Of a stretch of 64,000 nucleotides of DNA, positions 51,101 through 60,957 are shown piece by piece. Position numbers and translations under genes: made by a program. Where the stretch lies: contig NC_092670.1 of the NCBI RefSeq assembly GCF_964355755.1, forward strand, positions 21,389,201 through 21,453,200. The letters are read 5' to 3'. The stretch is from Antedon mediterranea (taxonomy: Eukaryota > Echinodermata > Crinoidea > Comatulida > Antedonidae). The notes below the pieces were generated by a model that did not search any database, had not been told where the DNA came from, and saw only the letters and a program-made list of their open reading frames with translations. The first letter of the stretch is position 1. Each line of letters begins with the position of its first letter.

Positions 51101-54100
51101 TTTATTGGGACAATATATCTTTAAAAAACAAGTTGGTATTTACAAACTATTTTTAAAGTTTAACCAACCAATCTTAATTGTTTATGTAGGTTTTCAGTTG
51201 TGTGGATAAAAGAGGGATTCTTTCCCAGCCAGATCCATCAGTTGAACGAGTGTTTTTTCTAACTGGTTTACAACCTGATAACACATCTATTGATTCAGTC
51301 TTTAGTCCATCTGATGAACATAGTGAACACCTGGATGGCGATGCAAATGATTCAGGAATAACTGTCGCAAAGAAACCAAGTATGTTTTAAAATTAATTTT
51401 TGTCTCAGTTATTCATTAAACATCTTTGCTGGCTGGGACGTCTTTGATTGAGTTTGCTGTTGGAGTCCCCCTGGTCTAGCATCTGTGATGTATGTATTGT
51501 TTGTATTGTTTGTATTCGAAATGAATTGAATTGAATTAAACTTTATTATTGTAAGCATTTGTTTAAATTTCATAATTGTTTATTTTCCAGTGATTATTCA
51601 AGATGTAAATGGTGAAATTCTTGGTCTCTCTCCAAATTTTAATGTAAGTTCAAATGACTGAATTTAGAAACGGTATCCTATAGGGATTAGGCTATTGGCA
51701 CAGTCAACTGTGGCATGCAATTTAATGTTTTCTATAGAGACTGTCAACTGTGGCATGCAATTTAATGTTTTCTATAGACACTGTCAACTGTGGCATGCAA
51801 TTTAATGTTTTCTATAGACACTGTCAACTGTGGCATGCAATTTAATGTTTTCTATAGACACTGTCAACTGTGGCATGCAATTTAATGTTTTCTATAGACA
51901 CTGTCAACTGTGGCATGCAATTTAATGTTTTCTATAGACACTGTCAACTGTGGCATGCAATTTAATGTTTTCTATAGACACTGTCAACTGTGGCATGCAA
52001 TTTAATGTTTTCTATAGACACTGTCAACTGTGGCATGCAATTTAATGTTTTCTATAGACACTGTCAACTGTGGCATGCAATTTAATGTTTTCTATAGACA
52101 CTGTCAACTGTGGCATGCAATTTAATGTTTTCTATAGACACTGTCAACTGTGTGTGTAAATTAATATATTTCTATTTTTTCTGTCAACCATGCTCCTTAA
52201 TTTGTCTTATCAGCAGTAGGGAACATTTTACTTCAACAGAATTTATAGAGTATAAAGCTCTGTCCACACTATCAAACTTTATGTGACAACAAAATGTCAT
52301 GTGCATATGGAGACATGATGATGGCATATCACTACTATATTTGAGCATATCACTGCCATAATTTGGCACATCACACATTTTTTGTCGAACTAATTTGACA
52401 GTGTAGACAGAGCTTTAAACTAATATTTGTTGTGCTTTTCTAGTCTGATTCTAAGGAGATACAGTTTGATGAGCAAGATTGGGAGAAGCATATTAATTCA
52501 CTAAAACCGATGGTAGGTATTTACAAGGCTAATCAATGAGTTCTATTCCATGTCTACTGTGAGATAAACATGTGTACAACATCTTACAAAGTCAAAGGGA
52601 ATCCAAATATGTAATTTATGTAGATTAAAGTTGGATACGCAAATGTGAAAAGCCAAGTCCACTTCTTTGTCACCATATAATCTTTTTATCTTTTTATATT
52701 TGCAGGGTTTGAATATCCTTTTAAATACATGTAACAGTTTAACACTAGACCACCATTCACAGTTCATTGATCATGTATACTGTGCAGGCAATCTACACGA
52801 TAACCCCTTATATATACAGCAACAGAGGTATTTTCATTCTCTATTTTTTATTGGTAATATTTGTGTTATATTTCTCTTTTCATGATTTCGCAAGTATTTT
52901 GTGTTCAGTGTTGCAAATTAGATTCAACTTCTAGGCTAAAACACAATATCTGATATGCAGTTTTGCAATACTACTCTCTATCTACACTAATAAACTTTAT
53001 GTGACAAAAAAAATGTGATGTGCCCATATATGGACATGATGATATCATATCACTACCATATTCGGGTATATCACTACCATATTTGGGCACATCACAGTTT
53101 TGTGTGCTTTTGCAAACCAGTATACTCTATTTAGTAATTTTATTTGTGTGACAACTAGGCTAATTTAAACACAATATCTGATTTGCAGTTTTATAATGCT
53201 AGGTTACATTAACAGCAATCAGGGCTGATAATAGTTAAACCATGAATAGCGTAGCATAGTGGAGCTGTAGCTTGATGGTTAACATGCTTACCTTCCAATC
53301 TCTAGGGTTCAATCCTGACCTAGTGTCAGCTTTTCAACTTTCTTTCAACTCCCTAAGTATAAAATGAGACTTAGTTTATAAGCACAATAAATTATAAAAT
53401 AATTTATCCATCCTGCTGTTTGATGTATATGAAATAAAAAAATAAATGAATAAAAAACAATATACAGAAAAATAATTTTTTTTTTAGTTGTCTGTGTCAA
53501 CTAGCAAGATTAATTGGATTTACAGACAGAGCAGTTGCGTCGTACAAGCTACAACATCAGTTAGCATCATACAGACCTGTAAGTACACACTCAAGATGGG
53601 TAGGACCAGTACCAGAGGATATAAAATTAAAGCTGTAATGTGTATGTAACAGATTGTTTATTTACTGATTCTTTTCTTTTTATTAGATTCAAAAACTACC
53701 AGCAGAGAAAAGTCGTATAAAACAGGTGCAAACATTTATAAAAAGGAAAACACCAATCTCACATATGATGTCAGTGGTGGTTGAGGACTTGAGAACAGGT
53801 ATAACCTTGTTTGTTTTGTTTTATATATTTACGCAAACTGTTGGTAAAGCTACAGTAACTCAAATTCTGACTCAAAACTGGAATCCTACCTTTGTAGGCA
53901 CAAGAATGGGAAAGAATACAATAACTGATTCACTTATTTACATTGACTTCAGATATGCAACAGTTACTGACGCAAGGAACTGCTGATTTTGTCATGGAGG
54001 CATGCACTGACTTCTGGGATGGATCCGATATCTGTCCAATCTTTGAAAATCACAGGTAACTGTCCCACACACTTTTTTTTCACCCAAAATGTCGAGTTAT

Positions 54101-57100
54101 TTTGGAGGCGAGAGATTTGAGACCTCCATTGAATGCGTTCTTTCTACAGTACCTTACCACACATTTACAATGCTAATAGACTTACTTTACACTACTATAC
54201 TAAAACAAACATTTGAACAAAAGCTAAATGTAGAGTAATATTATAAACTTATTCTAATTTGTTTTTAACAGAAAGAAGATAATGGACTTTTACCAGCGTC
54301 AATGTTTAGCATCATACTGCTGGGCATTTTCATACCGTCCCATGATGCACTCCCTCGCAAATTACCTTGAGAATTGTTTTATTGAAGTTCCGAACCAAAA
54401 TAAGCAATGTTTGTCAGCCAATCAGTATGAATCTCCTCATATATCTAGGTAAGTGTTCAAGCAGAAGGGATAAATTTACTTTTCGAGTGTTGACTTGCAG
54501 ACTAATGAACTAGTGGGCTAGGTTTACTTTCAATTTTGTAATGATCTACGACTTATAATGTCATATGAAGGTACAAGGGATTCGTTTTGGAATGTTAGAA
54601 GTGGGAGGGACAGTGGGCATTCAAGAATTAAAAACAATCTGAAACTCTATATTATCAAATGTAGGATGATGTACAGTAGAGTATGTATCACCAAAGTTTG
54701 GGAGTACTGTGTACTAATTACAGCAGGATGTATGGTTTGTATAAAGATATATAGATTTTAAAATGTAATGTAATTGTTTGCAGGGCATCCTGGAATGGTA
54801 GCAGAAATAGCATGGATTTGATTGATGGACCTGAGCGTCCATATCATAGCTTAGACTCCGCAATGGATACAGTTGGGGATATAAGGGATGCAGAAGGTTG
54901 CTATAGGTAAACAGATGTTACATTTTCATCAAGTACCTGCAGTTTGTACTAGGATATCCTGGATAAAACATGTATCGAAACAGGCTCCAATTAATTGACC
55001 TTACCAGGTACCCATTTATACAACTGGGAGAAGAGAGGCGAAGTAAAGTGTCGTGTCTAAAGGATACAAGCAATGCGCCATGATTCGAACCTACGGTCGC
55101 ACGATGAGTACTCCCGATACACTGCTCCACACTCCCTTACCTAAAAGGATATGTCTTGTGTCCAAAACAGACTTTAAAAACAATCGATCCTGTTATATCA
55201 TATTGTGGAATGTGACCAAAAATAAAAGCTTATTACTGTTTTATGTATCTGTTTTCCTAGAGCTCAATGTGGTCAGATCTTCATAGGAATGGTTTCTTGT
55301 AACTTCCAAGCCAAATCTGACATCGTCAACCTTCTTGACAATTTGGATGAGGCTTGCATTCGATTTGTACACTTTTCACGGGATCAAGAACTAAGAAGCA
55401 AGGTACATCTACATATTCAAATTATGTTTAATTTTGTAGCAGCAATCTATATACATAATGTATAATAGAAACAATTTGCTTTCATTTGTTTTATTTCTTG
55501 TTTATTTAACTTAATTTCAGGTTTTTTCAGAAAAGATTGGTTTAGAAACTGGTTGGAACTGCCACATTTCTCTTCTGAGTGATGAAGAGACATCGATTCA
55601 AACATCACGACAGGCTTCTGAGTCTTCATCAAAAACTGAGAATGTCCAGTTAGACATGGATACCGGTGAAGCGACGTATCATGCACAAGAAGATGAACCG
55701 AAAGAAGATGTTGTAGATAATGTCATAAATGATGCTACTGAAAGAGATCATCCAGTTGTGGATGATGCTACTGAAAGAAATCATCTAGTTGTGGATGATG
55801 CTATTAAAAGAGATCATCCAGTTGAAGATGCCAGTGTTCTTCCAGTTGTGACTATTATTCAACCTTCTTGTAAGAACTCACCAGATAATGACCACAAAGA
55901 CTTTGAAGTTGTGGATGGCATCTCTGAACGGAGTGTTCTGCTTCCTCAACCACTAACTATTCAAGACATAGAGTGTCATAATGATAGAAATACATCTGGA
56001 GAATCGGAATCCACAGGACTTCTATTAAACAGATCTCCTGTAAGACATGGCGAACAGAAGCATGTCCGATTGCCCAGCCCTAGTCTCTCAGATAGCGTTT
56101 CACTTGATCGTTTTAACAATACTAGGCATATGTCCGAGACTTTTAGTGAAACAGACTATGAGACAGAAAGTGTAACAGACCCTGGTAGTACTGGATTCGA
56201 TATATTCAATCGAGTAGGTACAACAGTCAAATGTGTTTTTGCCGTGTACATTACTTTGAGTTACATTAAGTTAGTTAGTCAGAGTTTAAAGGTTATAATA
56301 AGTCGTAGACCAATATCAATTTGACTGCATTTAATTTTGGTTTGAAAACAATATCTGGAGTATCATTGTATTTGTAAGTGTATGTTATTTTCTTGTGCTT
56401 ACTTACAGGCAAAACTACCCCGTGGTATTCGTAACATACGCCCTCACTTGGAGAACGTAGATAATGTTCCTCTGTTGGTTCCACTTTTTACAGATGTCAC
56501 TCCAGAAAGTAAGACTCTTTTTGATTGAGCTTATATTCTGCCATATTGTAGCTCTTATATTGAGCATATAGGCAGCCATATTGTAGCTCTTATATTGAGT
56601 GTAGATGCAGCCATATTGTAGCTCTTATATTGAGCATATAGGCAACCATATTGTAGCTCTTATATTGAGCATATAGGCAGCCATATTGTAGCTCTTATAT
56701 TGAGCATAGAGGCAGCCATATTTTAGCTCTCATATTGAGCATAGAGGCAGCCATATTGTAGCTCTTTTATTGTGCATAGATGCAGCCATATTGTAGATCA
56801 TATATTGAGCATAGATGCAGCCATATTGTAGCTCTTATATTGAGCATAGAGGCAGCCATATTGTAGCTCTTATATTGAGCATAGCTGCAGCCATATTGTA
56901 GTACTTTTAAGTACTATTAAAATAGTTATTGTACTTAAGAACTTGTTATCCTTTTAGACATGTGAAAGTACTGTACTATATGTTATCTTGACCTAAGGTA
57001 ATTGTGTCGTCTTTGTATATTTATCTGTGAATTTGTTTCTAAAATAAAAGAGTAAAATGATTAACCTTCTATTTTAATTGCTTATCTACAGCAACAAGGG

Positions 57101-59914
57101 AGATGTTACAGATAATGCAAGAGTATGGGGAGGTTGTTTGCTGCATAGGAAGCAGCCTGAATGTAAGCAATGCAGAGATATTCATGCAAGCAAATGCAAG
57201 GTATGGCCACTAGTCTATTTTATTTGTCATTTTCTTTGTATGTGAACTATAACTGTACTTCTTATTTAATACATTTTCCACCATAGATATTTTTGTATTC
57301 AATGCAATTCAAACAATAAAATACAATTAACTTTTGTGGCTCATGCACTAAAGCTCACTATCTAGTTTGATGTGTGATGTGCCCAAATATGGTAGCGATA
57401 TGTTCAAATATGGTAGTGATATGACATCATCACATTTTGTTTTCACATGAAGTTTGATAGTGTAGACGGGGCTTAATACTAATAGCAATATATATACATA
57501 TATACAAATGTACTAATATCTTATTATTATCTTATTATTCAGTCTTGCATTAGATCCCCTGCTTCCTAGTACGTGCTGTAGCCAGCCTGCTCACCAGTCT
57601 CTCATACATATGAAATACTCACCATTGGATATTACCAGACAGTTGGCTAGCTTGCCTTGTTGTTTGAACTTTCACACTGATGATAACGTACGACTAACCA
57701 AGCTTATCAAAGAGGTAAGCTCCAAAATATGATATTGTATGACATCATCGTTTCCATATATGGACACATCACATTTTTTTGTCACAGACAGTTTTATAGT
57801 GTAGACAGAGCATTAGAGTTAATATCTAGAAGTCAATGTTTTTCCCCAATGTCAGTATTACAGTAACATATTTTCTTTCTCTTTAGGCAAGAGGATTTTG
57901 TTCGGCAATCTTCACCACTGTTATTTTCCTCATGTTCTGTTTAGTATCTCTCAGTATGCTGTTTTTACTGTCCTCCCTTCTGATGCTTCCTCCACCTTTA
58001 AGTGGGGGTCAGCTTCTGTGGTTAGTTATTGTAATTGTTCCAATTTTAAGTCATTCCTTACTGGCGTGTCCTGTCGACAAGCAGATAATGACAGAAGCAG
58101 TCGGCAAGAATAATAGACACAAAGATTGTGAGGTAAGATTTACCAACAATATGCCATCAAATACTTGAAGAGTCAGAGTAGTTTGCAGAATCAAACTTTA
58201 TGTGAAAAAAAAATGTCATACACTACTAGCGTATTTGGGCACATCACTACCATATTTGGGTATATCACTATCATATTTGGGCATATCACTACCATATTTA
58301 GGCATACACTTTTTTTGTCAAACTAGTTTGATAGTGTAGACGGAGCTTCACATGGTCTATACTAGTGATGTGCAGGAAGGATGTTGGAAGGGCAAACTAT
58401 TGGGTTAGGAGTATGTTTTTTTTAAATGTTTTTAGGGATTTTAGGACATAAACTCCTGGCTAGGTGTGATACTTGTAGTTGGATAGTGACCCTTTTGATT
58501 TTCTTAATTGTAAAGCTCTGTCTACACTATCAAACTAGTTTAACAAAAAAGTGTGATGTGCTCAAATATGGTAGCGAATAGTGATATGACATCAACAAAT
58601 TTTTTTGTCAGTATAAAGTTTAGACAGAGCTTAAATATTCTTTATTATTTTTTAGGCCATTTTAATCTACACTGTCTTTTTCATCGTCAAGTTTCTTTCA
58701 TCTGTTTGTATCTGCTTGCTTTGTGAGGCGCTAACGCTTCATGAATTCTGTATCAAAGAAGCTGAAGAGGGCGATATTTGTCATGTTTTGTTGGGTAATA
58801 GGTAAGTTGTGATGAAAAGCGTGAATAAGTGTGTAAAATATATTTTGAATCCGTAGGAATTGCATTCTCAATTTTAGCTTAATTTGATTTGTTCCAATGA
58901 CATCATAGTAAGTAATCCACATAGTATCTTAATGCTGGTTTCACAGTCTGTTTATCCTGTTTCTGGGGTTAAGGTATGTCCCCCTCTATGACATAATGTT
59001 TACCTCTATGTTCACATGACTACTTCAATATTTTCATTGAATAACCATTTTTGAAATATGCCTATTTATATCATTTCTTTTAGAAATAATAGTGAGCCAT
59101 TCAATGGCTTAATCAATGAATATTCCAATGGATACCTGTTGACACAGAACCTAGTGGCTTTTTTTCTGGTGCTATATTTTGGTAAGAGTATTAAATTATT
59201 CAACTATAATGTACAGTTTTCCACGACCTGTTATATCATAAGATTTCTTGTGTAAATTTTAACCTTTTTCATAATCTTTTAGTGGTTGTATCGACAAGTT
59301 ATGTTCATCGTTTTAAGAGTTTAGTCAAGAAGCGGCCATTTGGAAATAAAATTTGGTGTGTTGCGACAATACTAGTGTAAGTATTACCATTCTCTACTAA
59401 CCTTCTTTCCCTTATCACTCCAACTCAGCACTACTATTATTCATCATTTACTTTTCACTATATCCAAATTGTGTTTTTTCTTTTTTTTTTTTCTTTTCCA
59501 GCCTTGTGTTACAAGCCATCTATTTTGCCTTGGATGTACTTGTCTGGTGGAATACAGATGACGTTGATTTTAGCTTGTATGACATACCGTTCTCAACATG
59601 GTTGATAGCTCTATTGTGGCCTCTCATTCTTCTACCGCTGTGTGAGGCTGCCAAGTACCATGATATCCAGTAAGTGCCTTTGTCATGATACTGGTTTCTG
59701 TACAAACACTGCCACCTCTTTCATTTGTAGTTTTTACTACTCTGTTAGAATTGTATATTTGGTATCTGTGATACAAGAGAAATTTCCATCCGTTCTTTTA
59801 AAAAAATAACAGATTTAACCAGATATGTTTGTTTTATTTAGGGTATTTGAAAAATGGCAGAAGCGAACAAAACTGCAGTTTGGAACTAAGCTTGGAATGA
59901 ATTCACCTTTTTGA
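43252..59914 (+). CDS. TMEM94: TMEM94 (ER P-type-ATPase-like transporter), 28 coding exons, 1421 aa
   Basis: Seen: 28 coding exons totalling 4266 nt stay in frame from the ATG at 43252 to TGA at 59912-59914. The product aligns along its whole length with vertebrate TMEM94 (about 1356 aa): two N-terminal membrane helices, an A-domain-like LVQGDTVLIRPGQ, a second helix pair, a DKRG motif at 401-404, nucleotide-domain-like sequence including TADFVMEACTDFWDG, a P-domain-like LETGWNCHISL, six C-terminal helices and the ending KLGMNSPF. Known: TMEM94 (also called ERMA) is an ER membrane protein reported to load Mg2+ into the ER; its C-terminal GMN resembles the Mg2+-channel motif. Start: a second ATG at 43255 has better context (A at -3, G at +4) and could be the real start. 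The extra length against vertebrates is mainly in exon 20. Confidence 0.97.
43975..44420. mobile_element. TTAA-flanked MITE, copy 2 (446 bp)
   Basis: Same termini as the copy at 7131 (AGATGTATTGTCCC and GGAACAATACATCT) with TTAA on both sides (43971-43974 and 44421-44424). Lies in a TMEM94 intron. It is longer than the other copies in the middle, which creates a spurious open frame at 44026-44310. Confidence 0.8.
45260..48295. mobile_element. 3-kb transposon-like insert in TMEM94 intron with GGTC-rich ends
   Basis: Left end has the hairpin AGTCGCGTGGACGCGACT (45263-45280) and a GGTC/TGTC microsatellite; right end has GGTCAGTTGGTAGGTTGGTC and CACGCGACT (about 48276-48283), inverted relative to the left. 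Further inside, GTGCGCAATAA occurs at about 45450 and inverted at about 48075, and ACGCATGCGTAC occurs near both ends. Interior is AT-rich and has no recognised transposase. An internal ATTGG/TATAAATA pair is at 45707-45720. Boundaries are approximate. Confidence 0.55.
45297..45330 (+). repeat. GGTC/TGTC microsatellite
   Basis: Four GGTC-type units followed by three TGTC units and one more GGTC, close to the left end of the 3-kb insert. Confidence 0.85.
48381..50572 (+). CDS. TMEM94: TMEM94 coding exons 4-8 (TM3-4 and start of cytoplasmic region)
   Basis: Exons 48381-48480, 49027-49113, 49406-49519, 49828-49875 and 50459-50572. They encode the conserved LNQALNRPVSVLEN, a helix at about 263-282, then the second helix around PLLPLFFPMCWVV (299-324), a short acidic exon with LEAEKEVNS, and LPRTSNLFHALGSMT, which leads to the phosphorylation-site position. 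Introns 4 and 5 carry a 3-kb inserted element and a minisatellite. Confidence 0.96.
48490..48985 (+). repeat. 16-bp minisatellite (TTTACTTGTTAACTAG) with 64-bp higher-order period
   Basis: About 30 units of 16 bp, variants alternating TTAACTAG, TTAACTAT and TTTACTAG. Blocks of four units recur almost unchanged (64 bp), so the array has grown by duplicating blocks. Lies just after the TMEM94 exon ending at 48480. Confidence 0.9.
49889..50048. mobile_element. Fold-back MITE, copy B (TMEM94 intron)
   Basis: Same family; begins AAGCTCGGTCTACGTTATCA only 13 bp after the exon ending at 49875 and ends TGATAGTGTAGACAGAGCTT. Its CArG positions are mutated (CCCATATATAA, CCATATTTAA). Confidence 0.85.
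50795..51120. mobile_element. TTAA-flanked MITE, copy 3 (326 bp)
   Basis: Termini AGATGTATTGTCCCCC and GGGACAATATATCT; flanks TTGA (mutated TTAA) and TTAA. Interior matches the copy at 7131 closely. Ends about 70 bp before the TMEM94 exon starting at 51190. Confidence 0.8.
51190..52512 (+). CDS. TMEM94: TMEM94 coding exons 9-11 (degenerate P-site)
   Basis: Exons 51190-51379, 51591-51643 and 52444-52512. The first opens with FSCVDKRGILSQPDPSVERV: the Asp at residue 401 is where P-type ATPases have DKTGT, but here it reads DKRGI (human DKQGI). An acidic, poorly conserved linker follows, shorter than in human. The third exon restores strong similarity (IQFDEQDWEKHINSLKP). The intron at 51644-52443 contains a 40-bp minisatellite and a MITE. 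Confidence 0.95.
51701..52152 (+). repeat. 40-bp minisatellite, 11 near-identical copies
   Basis: Units begin CTGTCAACTGTGGCATGCAA and repeat every 40 bp from 51701 to 52140, with a partial unit to 52152. Differences are confined to the first two units (CA for CT; AGAGA for AGACA) and the last one. Located in a TMEM94 intron. Confidence 0.95.
52254..52416. mobile_element. Fold-back MITE, copy C (TMEM94 intron)
   Basis: Ends AAAGCTCTGTCCACACTATC and ACAGTGTAGACAGAGCTTT, flanked by TA. Ends about 28 bp before the exon that starts at 52444. CArG positions are degraded. Confidence 0.85.
52706..55402 (+). CDS. TMEM94: TMEM94 coding exons 12-18 (nucleotide-binding-like domain)
   Basis: Exons 52706-52827, 53488-53578, 53687-53798, 53953-54055, 54272-54448, 54784-54906 and 55261-55402 encode residues 500-789. 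Conserved landmarks are GLNILLNTC, CQLARLIGFTDRA, KRKTPISHMMSVVVEDLRT, TADFVMEACTDFWDGSD, RKKIMDFYQRQCLASYC with AFSYRPM, and the exon ending with GQIFIGMVSCNFQAK and DEACIRFVHFS. By analogy with P-type ATPases this is the cytoplasmic N-domain and the start of the P-domain. Confidence 0.96.
52972..53104. mobile_element. Fold-back MITE, copy D, 3' truncated
   Basis: Left arm CTCTATCTACACTAATAAAC, with the right arm lost after the ATCACAGTTTT step. Two perfect CArG boxes: CCATATATGG at 53024-53033 and CCATATTTGG at 53077-53086. Confidence 0.75.
53261..53325 (+). mobile_element. tRNA-like SINE head
   Basis: TAGCTTGATGGTTAACATGC resembles an A-box region, and GGTTCAATCC at 53306-53315 is a good B-box, 30-40 bp apart. 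No acceptor-stem pairing is clear, so a SINE fragment is likelier than a functional tRNA gene. Confidence 0.35.
54995..55140 (-). mobile_element. tRNA-derived SINE (minus strand) in TMEM94 intron
   Basis: On the minus strand, a tRNA-like head with GTGGAGCAGTGTATCGGGAG (A-box side) and GTAGGTTCGAATC (B-box, 55091-55082), followed by a body ending ATAAATGGGTACCTGG (55019-55004). That last phrase is familiar from SINE bodies of several invertebrate groups; this is recollection, not a search result. Confidence 0.55.
55521..56213 (+). CDS. TMEM94: TMEM94 coding exon 19 (acidic loop with in-frame repeat)
   Basis: A single 693-nt exon (residues 790-1020). It begins with the conserved VFSEKIGLETGWNCHISL, then a long acidic, Ser/Thr-rich, probably disordered loop not alignable to vertebrates until the end. 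It contains three 11-residue repeats (DDATERDHPVV type) at 55728-55826. The donor cga|gtaggt at 56213 joins to AKLPRG, conserved in vertebrates. Reading past the donor meets a stop at about 56324. Confidence 0.94.
55728..55826 (+). repeat. 33-bp in-frame coding repeat, 3 copies (TMEM94)
   Basis: Three 33-nt units encode NDATERDHPVV, DDATERNHLVV and DDAIKRDHPVE. Period is a multiple of three, so the frame is kept. It lies in the disordered acidic loop. Confidence 0.9.
56409..57714 (+). CDS. TMEM94: TMEM94 coding exons 20-22 (end of P-domain-like region)
   Basis: Exons 56409-56508, 57092-57200 and 57543-57714 (residues 1021-1147). They encode AKLPRGIRNIRPHLENVDNV, VPLLVPLFTDVTPE (partly overlapping it), MLQIMQEYGEVVCCIGSSLN, SLALDPLLPS and LPCCLNFHTDD, all matched in vertebrate TMEM94. 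MQEYGEVVCCIGSS occupies the place of the P-type ATPase hinge motif (GDGxND), which is not preserved. A 35-bp minisatellite fills most of the intron after 56508. Confidence 0.95.
56540..56905 (+). repeat. 35-bp minisatellite, about 10.5 copies
   Basis: Unit GCCATATTGTAGCTCTTATA plus TTGAGCATAGAGGCA, repeated every 35 bp from 56540 with point differences among copies. In the TMEM94 intron after the exon ending at 56508. Confidence 0.9.
57350..57475. mobile_element. Fold-back MITE, copy E (TMEM94 intron)
   Basis: Reversed orientation, degraded left end (AAAGCTCACTATCTAGTTTG); right end TTTGATAGTGTAGACGGGGC. CArG box CCAAATATGG at 57383-57392. Confidence 0.75.
57725..57812. mobile_element. Fold-back MITE, copy F, half copy
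   Basis: Only one arm is clear: ATGACATCATCG, CCATATATGGACACATCACA, then TTTTTTTGTCACA and TATAGTGTAGACAGAGC. CArG box at 57754-57763. Starts 10 bp after the exon ending at 57714. Confidence 0.7.
57887..59914 (+). CDS. TMEM94: TMEM94 coding exons 23-28 (TM5-10 and GMN C-terminus)
   Basis: Exons 57887-58132, 58656-58801, 59084-59181, 59283-59376, 59502-59669 and 59842-59914 (residues 1148-1421). Six hydrophobic helices can be seen, for example IFLMFCLVSLSMLFLL, LLWLVIVIVPIL, IYTVFFIVKFLSSVCI, LVAFFLVLYFVVV, ILVVLVLQAIYFAL and WLIALLWPLILLPL. The last exon encodes KLQFGTKLGMNSPF, almost identical to the human end. A MITE copy ends only 23 bp before the exon starting at 58656. Confidence 0.97.
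58187..58350. mobile_element. Fold-back MITE, copy G (TMEM94 intron)
   Basis: Left arm begins at AATCAAACTTTATGTGA; right end GTTTGATAGTGTAGACGGAG. The central ATCACTACCATATTTGGG phrase is repeated several times. CArG box CCATATTTGG at 58250-58259. Confidence 0.75.
58512..58632. mobile_element. Fold-back MITE, copy H (TMEM94 intron)
   Basis: Ends AAAGCTCTGTCTACACTATC and AGACAGAGCTT; internally deleted relative to other copies. Its right end lies 23 bp before the exon starting at 58656, inside the usual branch-point window. Confidence 0.85.
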
Positions 59915-60420
59915 AGAGTTTTTTTCAATGAAGATAAAATATAAATATTGGTGCTAAAATGTTAGTATGTATGTATATGTTCATTGCCCAGTTAGTTGGA
60001 CATTTGAAAGTTTTCCCCTCTAAAGTCTTTTAGACAAAAGGTGAAAATTCAAGAGGTACTTATTTATTTCAGTAATTTGATATTTTTCTGGTAATGTACT
60101 AGTATCTGTGAGGTGAAGACCTCCCAAGATACTTAGCATATGCTCTATGTCTTCACCCAGGTGTGTAAATATGTACTAGTACATAAAGGAATATATACAG
60201 TACTAGCAACACATCTAGTGAAGAACATTCAGTCTTATGAACCTAATGTCGATTCAGGAAAATCTGTGCAATAGTTTTGCTTCTATGTAAATTCATTCCA
60301 TGTGTGAAGCAATACACAAGATTAATTTTTTACCAAACATTTATTTCAAATTATTTTTGTTTGTATTTTTTAAATAGCAAATATTCATTATGAATAAATG
60401 ATGAAAAAATGTTTTGTCCC
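59915..60420 (+). terminator. TMEM94 3' UTR with poly(A) signal
   Basis: AT-rich trailer after the stop. AATAAA at 60393-60398 is followed by TGTTTTGT at about 60410, a good processing site. A later AATAAA at 60752-60757 could give a longer form that would approach the MRPS7 3' end. Confidence 0.5.
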
Positions 60421-60929
60421 TAAAGTCAATTTTTCATGAGGTGTATGAAAAGCATGGTTTATGTGAATACATATACTATTCTACTTTTTGTAATGTGTAA
60501 CCAATCAAAGTACAGAAACTGTTGATTTGTACAATGTGTCTAGTGGAAAACATGCTTTATCAAATACAATGGTTATACTATGTTTATGTTTGTCCAGTGA
60601 GTTTATACAGTAGAACACAAGGCCTTGTCTATTTTATTAACGCTGTTAACAGGGAGTAAGCAATAATGAAGAAAGAAATTTAAATTCATGTAGATGTTTA
60701 TTTTGTAGTAAAAATGATGTACAAATAATAATGTATGTAGAAAAGTTTCTAAATAAATTCCACATGTAACAGTACACATTTTTTTAGATATCTTGTCACC
60801 ATATTTAGTGTTTTTTACATTACTGGTAAAAATGTTCACATATTTGTTTTATGTACTCCACATCTTATGTTCATGTACTTGGAGGGAAGCAAACGTACAA
60901 TCCTCTTGTAAGTATTATGCATGGAAAAT

Positions 60930-60957
60930 ATAAAGGCAATAGATTGCAACATTTATT
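60930..60957 (-). terminator. MRPS7 poly(A) signal overlapping the stop codon
   Basis: On the minus strand the end reads TGG TGG TAATAAATG: AATAAA (60957-60952) shares two bases with the TAA stop (60958-60956). If used, the 3' UTR would be only some 15-25 nt. Another possible signal further down is AATAAA at about 60640. Confidence 0.45.
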
